From the NCBI GenBank assembly GCA_015061665.1, contig SUWC01000001.1, positions 1 through 35,736 of the forward strand: a stretch of DNA of 35,736 nt, read 5' to 3'. This DNA comes from Lentisphaerota bacterium. Its GTDB lineage: Bacteria > Verrucomicrobiota > Kiritimatiellia > RFP12 > UBA1067. The notes beneath the pieces were generated by a model that was not told the origin of the DNA, made no database searches, and saw only the letters and a list, made by a program, of their open reading frames with translations. The translations under genes and the position numbers were made by a program. Numbering within the stretch: position 1 is the stretch's first letter; each line of letters opens with the position of its first letter. Shown in pieces: positions 29,875 to 35,736 of this stretch.

Positions 29875-30469
29875 TCTGCGTCTGTCCTTTCGTCCAGCTG
29901 TAAACGTCGTCGGACCTCAGTCCCTTCGAATACGCCTCGATCTTGCCGTCCTTGCCGCAGCACCAGACGATCGCCGCCGCGCGGACGGAGATGCTTTCGC
30001 CTCCAACGGAAGCACCGTCGATTATTCCGTCGCCGTCGAGGTCGAGGGCATAGTGGAGCATGTGGTCCTTGACGGTATAGTCGCCGACCTTGTCGCTCAG
30101 CGACGCGGAATTGCCCCTGCGCTTGATCACGGACGCAGCCCACGGGGTGACGATTCCAAAGCGATCGAGGCCGGTGAGGCGGGTACCGTCACCGTTTGTC
30201 GACAGCGACATGTATTTCGCCAGGGGAACGGCCGCGCTTGCGTCGAGTTCGCCGTCCGACCCTCCCTGCGAACGCAGTGCGCGCGGCCATACGCCTTCCT
30301 GCTGGAACATGACTGCGAGCGCCGTAGCCGTGTTGGCGACGAGTTCGCTGCACTTCGCCTTTTCGGCGCTGGCCGTCATCTTTGAATAGGCGCCGAGGGA
30401 CGCTCCGAGGAGAACGGCTATTATGCCGATCACGACGAGCATTTCAACAAGAGAGAAACCCTTCTTCAT
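29864..30469 (-). CDS. Prepilin-like protein
   Basis: A 201-residue prepilin with leader MKKG and FSLVEMLVVIGIIAVLLGAS (Glu at +5). The body includes MFQQEGVWPRALRSQGGS and HYALDLDGDGIIDGASVGGE. The DLDGDGIIDG stretch is like a calcium-binding loop and is often seen in PVC-bacteria pseudopilins that report a dated or counted structure; binding is inferred. AAGGAGG lies nine bases before the ATG, one of the strongest ribosome sites in the operon, so this may be made in larger amounts than its neighbours. Confidence 0.88.
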   Translation of the reverse strand: MKKGFSLVEMLVVIGIIAVLLGASLGAYSKMTASAEKAKCSELVANTATALAVMFQQEGVWPRALRSQGGSDGELDASAAVPLAKYMSLSTNGDGTRLTGLDRFGIVTPWAASVIKRRGNSASLSDKVGDYTVKDHMLHYALDLDGDGIIDGASVGGESISVRAAAIVWCCGKDGKIEAYSKGLRSDDVYSWTKGQTQNVK

Positions 30470-30484
30470 TCCGTTCAGCCTCCT

Positions 30485-31651
30485 TTAGTTGCTCATGTTC
30501 CTGATGTCGTCCTTTATCCACTCGGCTATGACCTTGTTGGCCTGCGAGTCGAGCGACTCGCGCGAAATCCACGGCGGGAACGTGCGGCCGTTCGGTCCGC
30601 TGCTCCACAGGGTGTAGCGCTGGTACGGAGCGGGCGAATAATAGTAGAACGTATTTCCCCATCCATCCCTGACGGAAACCGAGTCGAGGACGTACTGGTC
30701 CGTGTTTCCGTTGCCTGACGGCGAGAATATCGGCATCCCTATGAACGAGTCGATGCTCATGGAGCCGCTGTATGGATCGCGAATCTGCACGCCGAACAGG
30801 TAGATGTTGTGGTAGGCCGTGCAGATTTCCTTGAGGTTGGGCATCCACCGGGCGCAGACGGCCTGCGACGGTATGCTTGCGACGCGAGCAAGGCTCATCT
30901 TGTCTCCGTCGTATCCGTTCTCGACGTAGTTCTTGAGAGTTCTCCACGACGAGAAGCGCTTCCCGTCGAACGGATCGCAAGGCGGCTCCGCGTTGCTGTC
31001 CTCCCACTGGGCGCTGTCGTAGAACCTCTCCTTCGCACCCATCATCACGAGGTAGCGAGGCAGGAGGTAGCTCATGAGCCCGAAGCGAAACAGCTGCACG
31101 TTGCGCCAGTCCGCGTTGTTCATGTCGATGTTCGCGCCGCCGCCGTCGTCGAAGCCGGCCGTAAACTTGTCCCTCTGGCTCTGGGTTTTCCACGCCGCCT
31201 CGTACCCTTCGGTCTGCTCGCTGACAATCTCCTTAAGCGTGTCGGAGATGCTCTTGATCATGTCGGCGTACCCTTCTTCGAACGGGAAGTCGCATTCGAC
31301 GGGCTGCGCCATGCAGGCCGCCTTGACCTGGTCCCAGCGCTGCCTTTCCGAGGTATCGCCCCAGTTTACGTCGCGCGAATTGTCCGTCTGCACTCCCGTA
31401 CCGGAGGCCTCGAAGTTTATGCTTCGAGTTCCGTGCAGCTTCACAGGCGGATAGGAGCCGAAGGCCGCGTAGTATCCGGAGAGGCAGTTCTCCAGCTTCT
31501 GCATGCGCGTTATCGTCTCGCTTCTGCGCCGCGAATCGCCGCCAATGTTGCTGAGCTTGAACACGATCGTCATCAGCGTCGTGAGGACGACGACGACGAT
31601 CAGCATCTCTATCAGCGTGAAGCCCCTTTTCATGGGATTGCGGCCTTTCAT
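30485..31651 (-). CDS. Prepilin-like protein, long
   Basis: A 388-residue prepilin. The leader ends MKRG and is followed by FTLIEMLIVVVVLTTLMTIV (Glu at +5). The body is large for the class and has RDGWGNTFYYYSPAPYQRYT near the C-terminus, echoing the DxWGxPYxY segment of GspG-type pilins. Two starts are possible: ATG 31651 (AAGGA just upstream, short spacing) and ATG 31633 (AAAGG at better spacing, giving MKRGFTLIE directly). I give the longer form, but the shorter one is about as likely. It is the first prepilin after the platform gene. Confidence 0.88.
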   Translation of the reverse strand: MKGRNPMKRGFTLIEMLIVVVVLTTLMTIVFKLSNIGGDSRRRSETITRMQKLENCLSGYYAAFGSYPPVKLHGTRSINFEASGTGVQTDNSRDVNWGDTSERQRWDQVKAACMAQPVECDFPFEEGYADMIKSISDTLKEIVSEQTEGYEAAWKTQSQRDKFTAGFDDGGGANIDMNNADWRNVQLFRFGLMSYLLPRYLVMMGAKERFYDSAQWEDSNAEPPCDPFDGKRFSSWRTLKNYVENGYDGDKMSLARVASIPSQAVCARWMPNLKEICTAYHNIYLFGVQIRDPYSGSMSIDSFIGMPIFSPSGNGNTDQYVLDSVSVRDGWGNTFYYYSPAPYQRYTLWSSGPNGRTFPPWISRESLDSQANKVIAEWIKDDIRNMSN

Positions 31652-31657
31652 TGATCC

Positions 31658-32974
31658 TTACGCCCCCGCTCCGGAGACGCTCTGGATGATCTTGATCATT
31701 GGCAGGAACATCGCGATGACGATCGTGCCGACCACCACGGCCAGAACGATGATGAGCGCAGGCTCGATAGCCGCCGTCATGCCGGCGACCGCGTTGTCAA
31801 CCTCGTCGTCGTACGTGTTCGCGATTCGCGTCAGCATGTCCGCCAGCGCGCCCGTCTCCTCGCCGACCTCGACCATCGAGACGACCATCGGAGGGAACAC
31901 CCAGCACTGCGAAAGAGGCTGCGTCATGCCCTCGCCTTCCTTGACGGCGTCGTGGACGTCCTGAAGGGCCTTCGATACGATGCGGTTGCCCGTCGTGTCG
32001 CGGACAATCACCAGCGACTGCAGGATGGGCACGCCGGACGAAAGAAGCGTTCCGAGTGTACGCGTCACGCGCGAGACCGACGTGCGCTGCACCAGCGTGC
32101 CAGTCACTGGCATCTTCAGCGAGAGCCAGTCGTAGAAATATGCGCCTTTCTCGGTCTTTCCCACAATCTTCCGTATCACGAAGAACGCAACGACCAGAAT
32201 GGCGATGACCAGCCCGTTGTGCTGCACCCAGTCAGACATCTGGATGACGAACTCTGTGATCGCGGGAAGCGACGCGCCGCCAAGCATGTCCGCGAACACG
32301 GACTTGAACTTCGGGATGACCGCGACAAGGAGGAACGCCGTGATGCCGACTGCCGCGACAAGGACGACGATAGGATAGATCATCGCGCCCTTGACCTTGT
32401 TCTTGATCTTCTCGCTCTTCTCGGCGAACTCCGCAAGTCGGCCAAGGACGACTTCAAGCACGCCGCCCGCTTCACCGGCCTTCACCATGTTGACGTAGAG
32501 GTTGTCGAAAATCTTCGGATAGGCCGTCAGCGCCTCGGAGAACGTTCCGCCCGCCGCAATGTTCTCACCGATGCCGTCCAGAGCCTCCTTCATCTGCGGA
32601 TCCTTCATCTGGCGCTTGAGGACGTCTATGCCGCGCATCAGGGGAAGACCAGCGTTCACGAGCGTCGCAAGCTGGCGAGTGAACTGCGTAAGGACCTTCG
32701 TGCTGATCCTTCCACGCATCCAGCTCGGCAGCTTGATGTTGATGTCGGCGTTTAGACCGCCTTTCTTCTTCTTGCCGTCCCCCGCCGGCGCCTTCTTGAC
32801 GGCCTTCTTCTGGCCGCCCGCAGGCGCAGACGAGCCCTTGACCTCGCCAAGAGCGGTCGGATAAAGACCTAATGCGCGAACCGCCGCAATTGCGGAATTG
32901 CGGTCGCCGGCCTCAAGCTGTCCGCGAGTCTCGTTGCCCGCGGCGTCCTTCGCGATGTACTGGAATGTCGCCAT
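31658..32974 (-). CDS. Type II secretion/type IV pilus inner-membrane platform protein (GspF/PilC)
   Basis: A 438-residue platform protein with the two T2SSF domains. The N-terminus MATFQYIAKDAAGNETRGQL is typical, followed by a Lys/Ala-rich linker, then FTRQLATLVNAGLPLMRGID (first domain) and VTRTLGTLLSSGVPILQSL with EVGEETGALADML (second domain). Membrane helices are AMIYPIVVLVAAVGITAFLL, HNGLVIAILVVAFFVI and PALIIVLAVVVGTIVIAMFL. It anchors the assembly ATPase and drives pilin extraction in known systems. AAGGAA stands before the ATG, and a TTGCCT-18-TATAAT promoter lies just upstream, so it heads the prepilin operon. No ATPase or secretin gene is in the window. Confidence 0.95.
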   Translation of the reverse strand: MATFQYIAKDAAGNETRGQLEAGDRNSAIAAVRALGLYPTALGEVKGSSAPAGGQKKAVKKAPAGDGKKKKGGLNADINIKLPSWMRGRISTKVLTQFTRQLATLVNAGLPLMRGIDVLKRQMKDPQMKEALDGIGENIAAGGTFSEALTAYPKIFDNLYVNMVKAGEAGGVLEVVLGRLAEFAEKSEKIKNKVKGAMIYPIVVLVAAVGITAFLLVAVIPKFKSVFADMLGGASLPAITEFVIQMSDWVQHNGLVIAILVVAFFVIRKIVGKTEKGAYFYDWLSLKMPVTGTLVQRTSVSRVTRTLGTLLSSGVPILQSLVIVRDTTGNRIVSKALQDVHDAVKEGEGMTQPLSQCWVFPPMVVSMVEVGEETGALADMLTRIANTYDDEVDNAVAGMTAAIEPALIIVLAVVVGTIVIAMFLPMIKIIQSVSGAGA

Positions 32975-33004
32975 TATTAGTTTCCTTCTACAAGCGTTAA
33001 AGTG

Positions 33005-33034
33005 ATTATATCAAAAGATTGCTTTTAAAGGCAA
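33005..33034 (-). promoter_or_regulatory. Promoter of the platform-prepilin operon
   Basis: On the minus strand TTGCCT (33034-33029) and TATAAT (33010-33005) are separated by 18 bases, with an extended TG before the -10 (TGATATAAT). The predicted leader is about 24 bases and contains AAGGAA. It is the best-formed promoter in the window. Confidence 0.6.
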
Positions 33035-33050
33035 GTGCGAAGCCTCCAAT

Positions 33051-33548
33051 TCATTGCGCCAAAACAACGTATGGATCGCCGCAAATCGAGCAAATTGCCC
33101 CAGAATGCACGGGAGAGCCACAGCTGGGACATTTTCTCTCAAGGATTTCGCCGCAGTACGCGCAGTACTTGCCCCCGACCGGATCCGCCGCCTCGCGGTC
33201 TGGCTTCGCCAGTCTCCGACCACCCACTTCGTACCAGCTGTTTGTCGGACAAGACGGGTTTGGACAATACCCCGTCCCCTTGCCAAATCCAACTACCTGC
33301 CCCGCGCGCGCTTCCAGTCCGCATTCTTCCGGTTTCTCGGACGTCTTAGTGCTTTTTATCTCTATTCCGAACCTTGCGGCCAGTTTTCGCACAGTTTCTT
33401 CGCTTAGCTTCGTGCCCGCGCCCTGTTCAAACATCGAAAGCGCGGACTGCTTGCAGCCCACTTCGCGCGCCAAGTCGCTTTGGGATATCCCCGCCTCGCG
33501 GCGAGCCTCCTTTATCAAGCGGCAGATGTCTGTGTTGAAGTTTATCAT
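33051..33548 (-). CDS. XRE-family DNA-binding protein with zinc ribbons
   Basis: A 165-residue protein. Residues about 8-62 form a Cro/C1-type helix-turn-helix (LIKEARREAGISQSDLAREV, GCKQSALSMFEQGAG). The C-terminal half has paired cysteines as in double zinc ribbons: CPNPSC, CAYC, CPSC and CSIC. Such combinations act as transcription regulators, sometimes with metal- or protein-binding ribbons; the target is unknown. There is no good ribosome site before the ATG at 33548. The gene lies directly beside the cluster of TTATNAAC boxes and is transcribed out of that region, so those boxes may overlap its promoter. Confidence 0.85.
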   Translation of the reverse strand: MINFNTDICRLIKEARREAGISQSDLAREVGCKQSALSMFEQGAGTKLSEETVRKLAARFGIEIKSTKTSEKPEECGLEARAGQVVGFGKGTGYCPNPSCPTNSWYEVGGRRLAKPDREAADPVGGKYCAYCGEILERKCPSCGSPVHSGAICSICGDPYVVLAQ

Positions 33549-33569
33549 TGTTGGCAGGCAAAAGACAAG

Positions 33570-33688
33570 TTATGAACAGTTATGAACAGATTTATCAACT
33601 AATCTACAGGTTGTTAATAACTTTGTTGATAAACACTATATCTTCGTTGATAACGCTTCATAACCATGTTGATTTCTTTTTATCAATA
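33570..33688. other. Cluster of DnaA-box-like 9-mers in an AT-rich gap (candidate oriC or DnaA-controlled site)
   Basis: Within about 120 bases there are TTATGAACA twice in tandem (33570-33578, 33580-33588; ten bases apart), TTATCAACT (33592-33600), and on the minus strand TTATTAACA (33612-33620), TTATCAACA (33624-33632) and TTATCAACG (33645-33653), plus TTATCAATA (33680-33688). The first TTATCAACA differs from consensus TTATCCACA by one base, the others by two or more. The gap is clearly AT-rich, and dnaN lies 2 kb away. All genes on both sides are on the same strand, which is not the usual divergent pattern around an origin. Confidence 0.45.
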
Positions 33689-34327
33689 CGTCCGGAGCAT
33701 TATTTCCTTCGGAAGCAGGTATTCTTCGCCGTTTCTGTAGGCGATTCCGCACCTTGTCAGCTCGCTTATGACGGTTCCGTTGACGATATTGCCGTTTTCG
33801 TTGAAGAAATCCTCCATAGCCTTGCGCTTTTTTTCCAAGTTGCCACTCGGCTCATTTGCAAAAAGCACACCTTCCAGCAGCTGCGCACGTCGGACACGCC
33901 CTTCTGATTCCGCCTTGTCGCGGGCCTCTTTTATCACCTCGAGGACATGATCGCGCGTTTCGCCGGTGAAACGATCAGGTAGTTCGACGTCGCGGTCTAG
34001 AAGCGCAAGGCAGTTCGGATTGCGTTCCTGAACGTCTTCCTGTGCTTTTTCAACCTCTTTTTCTGCTGCTTCAAGCTTTTCGAGAAGTGCGGACTTTTCA
34101 GCCTTTAGATTCTCGTTTGCGGACTTAAGGGCCTCTATTTCGGATTTACTGTCCTCTATCTGTTTCTTCAGTTCCTCGATTTTCTCGTGGAGTTCCGCCT
34201 TTTCGGCGGCAAGTTCCTCTACAACCGCTTTTTGAACATCAAGTTCTTCCGGTGGCTCTACTGGAATTTCCTCAGTGGCAGAGTCCGCCTCAAGAAAGTC
34301 ATTTAGGTCCAGAGGTCTGTTTTTCAT
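33683..34327 (-). CDS. Coiled-coil protein of unknown function
   Basis: A 214-residue protein. After an acidic, Pro-containing start (LDLNDFLEADSATEE), residues about 30-105 form a strongly predicted coiled coil rich in Glu, Lys and Leu (EELAAEKAELHEKIEELKKQ and EIEALKSANENLKAEKSALL). The C-terminal 110 residues are a globular part with RFTGETRDHVLEVIKEARDK and NENGNIVNGTVISELTRCGI. No signal peptide or membrane helix is seen. The ATG overlaps the stop of the upstream methyltransferase (ATGA), with AAAGGA a little further upstream. I do not recognise a family; its place between dnaN and the AT-rich cluster may hint at a replication or ribosome-related role, but that is a guess. Confidence 0.8.
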   Translation of the reverse strand: MKNRPLDLNDFLEADSATEEIPVEPPEELDVQKAVVEELAAEKAELHEKIEELKKQIEDSKSEIEALKSANENLKAEKSALLEKLEAAEKEVEKAQEDVQERNPNCLALLDRDVELPDRFTGETRDHVLEVIKEARDKAESEGRVRRAQLLEGVLFANEPSGNLEKKRKAMEDFFNENGNIVNGTVISELTRCGIAYRNGEEYLLPKEIMLRTY

Positions 34328-35556
34328 GACTGCTTCTGTCCTTTCAGTTCACAGTTTGGGTATATGAACAGGCGGCAATCTATCGGTCCATTGAAGAACG
34401 GCACCTTTGTCTTATAGTACAGGTTTACCATTCTCGCAAGATCGGGATTGCCCGTGATAAGTCCACCTGTCCAGCCAGAACACTTTTCGTTCATGAAGTT
34501 GCCGATTCTCTCGTATATCGGCGCAAGTTCCTCGTATGTTCCAAGCCGGATCCCGTATTCGGGGTTGAAAAAGACGCATCCCTTCTGCTCAGGAACAGGA
34601 GAGTCGGCAAAATCGCAGTCGCTGAACTGGATATACTGCGCAACTCCTGCATTTATGGCATTGGAGTGTGCATTTTCAACTGCTTCCGGCGAGATATCCG
34701 TCGCAATTATGGCCGGCATGTTTTCAGGAGTTTCCGCCGCAGTTGCGTCCATTACCATTTCCTTCCAGATTTGCTCAGGTGTCGCACCGGCAATCTGCCT
34801 TGGTGCTACGCGGGGAGCCTTTTCACCTGGAATTATGCGATTGTATCCCTTGATTGACTGGAAGGCGAAGTGTCCCTTAAGCAGACCTGGAGCACGGTTT
34901 AGCGCGATGAGAGCCGCTTCGATCGCTGGCGTTCCGCTTCCGCACATTGGTGACAAAAACGGACTTTTTCCGTCCCAATGCATTGCCATAATGCAGGCGG
35001 CAGCCAAAGTTTCCTGCATCGGGGCAGATCCAGGTATCTTCCGGTAACCGCGCTTTGAAAGCGGCTCGCCGGAGGTGTCGAGGTAAATTATAACCTCGTC
35101 CTCTTCCCAGTATACGAAAACTGCCGCACCTTCGTTTCTTCCTCCGGAATCGGGACGCCTTTGGCATTTTTCCCGCATTCTGTCAACTATTGCGTCCTTC
35201 GTGTAAAGGCTCGGCAGCCTTGTATCGCGGATAGTGTAGTTGTGGACAATTGAAGAAACCGAGAAATAGCCGTCCGCTTCAAGCAGATTCTCCCAGTCTA
35301 TCGACTTCGCCTTTTCATAGAGGTCGCGGATGTTTCTGCACCCTCCCCTGTACAGTGGAACCAAAACGCGATGGGCAGTGCGAAGCATGAGGTTCAGCTT
35401 CATCACATCCCTCATGCTTCCACGGACGACCACCGTGTTTTCAGTTACCTCAATCGGCTTGTATCCGAGATCAAGCACTTCTATTTCCGTCCACCTGGAC
35501 AGTTCCTTTGCGCAAGAAATGATGATCGGATAGTTTTTATCGGTCCAAATCTTCAT
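34324..35556 (-). CDS. RlmL-like THUMP-domain RNA N2-guanine methyltransferase
   Basis: A 410-residue class I SAM methyltransferase with an N-terminal THUMP-type part, resembling RlmL/RlmK-N (m2G2445 in 23S rRNA). The N-terminal half has the THUMP-linked pattern NLMLRTAHRVLVPLYR, and SLYTKDAIVDRMRE. The catalytic half has LSPMCGSGTPAIEAALIALN (SAM-binding motif I), IIATDISPEAVENAHSNAIN (motif II) and FFNPEYGIRLG (331-334 for NPEY). The last is the NPPY catalytic motif with the second Pro replaced by Glu. It follows dnaN after a 42-base gap, with AAGGG before its ATG. The substrate base is inferred from the family. Confidence 0.87.
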   Translation of the reverse strand: MKIWTDKNYPIIISCAKELSRWTEIEVLDLGYKPIEVTENTVVVRGSMRDVMKLNLMLRTAHRVLVPLYRGGCRNIRDLYEKAKSIDWENLLEADGYFSVSSIVHNYTIRDTRLPSLYTKDAIVDRMREKCQRRPDSGGRNEGAAVFVYWEEDEVIIYLDTSGEPLSKRGYRKIPGSAPMQETLAAACIMAMHWDGKSPFLSPMCGSGTPAIEAALIALNRAPGLLKGHFAFQSIKGYNRIIPGEKAPRVAPRQIAGATPEQIWKEMVMDATAAETPENMPAIIATDISPEAVENAHSNAINAGVAQYIQFSDCDFADSPVPEQKGCVFFNPEYGIRLGTYEELAPIYERIGNFMNEKCSGWTGGLITGNPDLARMVNLYYKTKVPFFNGPIDCRLFIYPNCELKGQKQS

Positions 35557-35598
35557 GATATACCCTTGAATCTTTGATTATCTGCTTTTTTCAACTTT

Positions 35599-35736
35599 TT
35601 AGTTTGTTCTGAGCGGCATAATGACATAGATGAAGGCAACCGAGCACTTTATTGCCGCCGGACTCTGTCCGTTGTTGATTTCAATTGATATTTCATCGTC
35701 GTCAATTGCGTTGAGGCACTGCATTATGTAAGTTGG
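35599..35736 (-). CDS. dnaN: DNA polymerase III sliding clamp (beta subunit), C-terminal end (runs off the window)
   Basis: The last 45 residues of a minus-strand protein: PTYIMQCLNAIDDDEISIEI, NNGQSPAAIKCS and a final VAFIYVIMPLRTN. This is the canonical DnaN C-terminus, in which Y-(I/V)-(V/I)-MPLR ends the third clamp domain and forms part of the pocket that binds clamp-interacting peptides. The remainder lies to the right of the window. The protein encircles DNA and gives polymerase III its processivity. The RlmL-like gene follows 42 bases after the stop. Confidence 0.88.
   Translation of the reverse strand, partial: PTYIMQCLNAIDDDEISIEINNGQSPAAIKCSVAFIYVIMPLRTN

Noticed and set aside
33568-33587. 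Tandem AGTTATGAAC repeat as plasmid iterons
   Set aside because: Only two copies and no Rep gene nearby; they fit better as part of the DnaA-box-like cluster.
1-35736. CRISPR arrays, tRNA, rRNA or intact transposase genes
   Set aside because: No regularly spaced repeats, no cloverleaf with a conserved T-arm and no transposase motifs were seen by eye; a tRNA scan was not possible.

Overview
The window looks like chromosomal DNA of a PVC-superphylum bacterium, most likely a Kiritimatiellota/Verrucomicrobiota-type organism. This is inference from the gene mix: many type II-like prepilins, a FERAL mix of Hanks kinase with ECF sigma factor, SUMF1-like and HEAT segments, and PSD-B type II. There is no 16S rRNA gene to confirm it. 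Every confidently called intact gene lies on the minus strand, so transcription runs from right to left. No rRNA, tRNA, CRISPR array or transposase gene was recognised.

Layout from the right. At 35599-35736 is the 3' end of dnaN (sliding clamp), followed by an RlmL-like THUMP methyltransferase and a coiled-coil protein. Next comes an AT-rich gap (about 33549-33690) packed with TTATNAAC-type 9-mers that resemble DnaA boxes, then an XRE/zinc-ribbon protein. From 32974 to 20878 runs a compact, mostly overlapping operon: a GspF/PilC-type platform protein, eight prepilin-like proteins, a 1058-residue GspK/PilX-like protein, and finally a NarL-type response regulator and its histidine kinase. Secretin, assembly ATPase and prepilin peptidase are not in the window.

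From 20835 to 16576 is a housekeeping operon: RNA m5U methyltransferase, miaB, dapB and gluQRS. A second core operon (16510 to 8686) holds smc, psd, an SDR oxidoreductase, an ECF sigma factor and a membrane Ser/Thr kinase fused to a degenerate formylglycine-generating-enzyme-like region. The first genes of both operons have TGATATAAT boxes only 6 and 11 bases before the start codon, so they may be leaderless.

From 8541 to 1950 the DNA becomes visibly more AT-rich and accessory in content. A promoter and a long leader with a nested 115-base hairpin precede an exported Sel1-repeat protein, a HEAT-like lipoprotein, a small unknown protein and a SIR2-domain protein with intact NAD-site motifs; a three-repeat lipoprotein follows. 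The small protein and SIR2 gene overlap by ATGA. This is the best candidate here for an undescribed system, possibly anti-phage defence. From about 670 to 1949 is a gene graveyard: pieces of an amidohydrolase, a toxin-antitoxin pair and possibly an ATPase, plus inverted repeats. pncC and the first codons of an exported protein close the left end.
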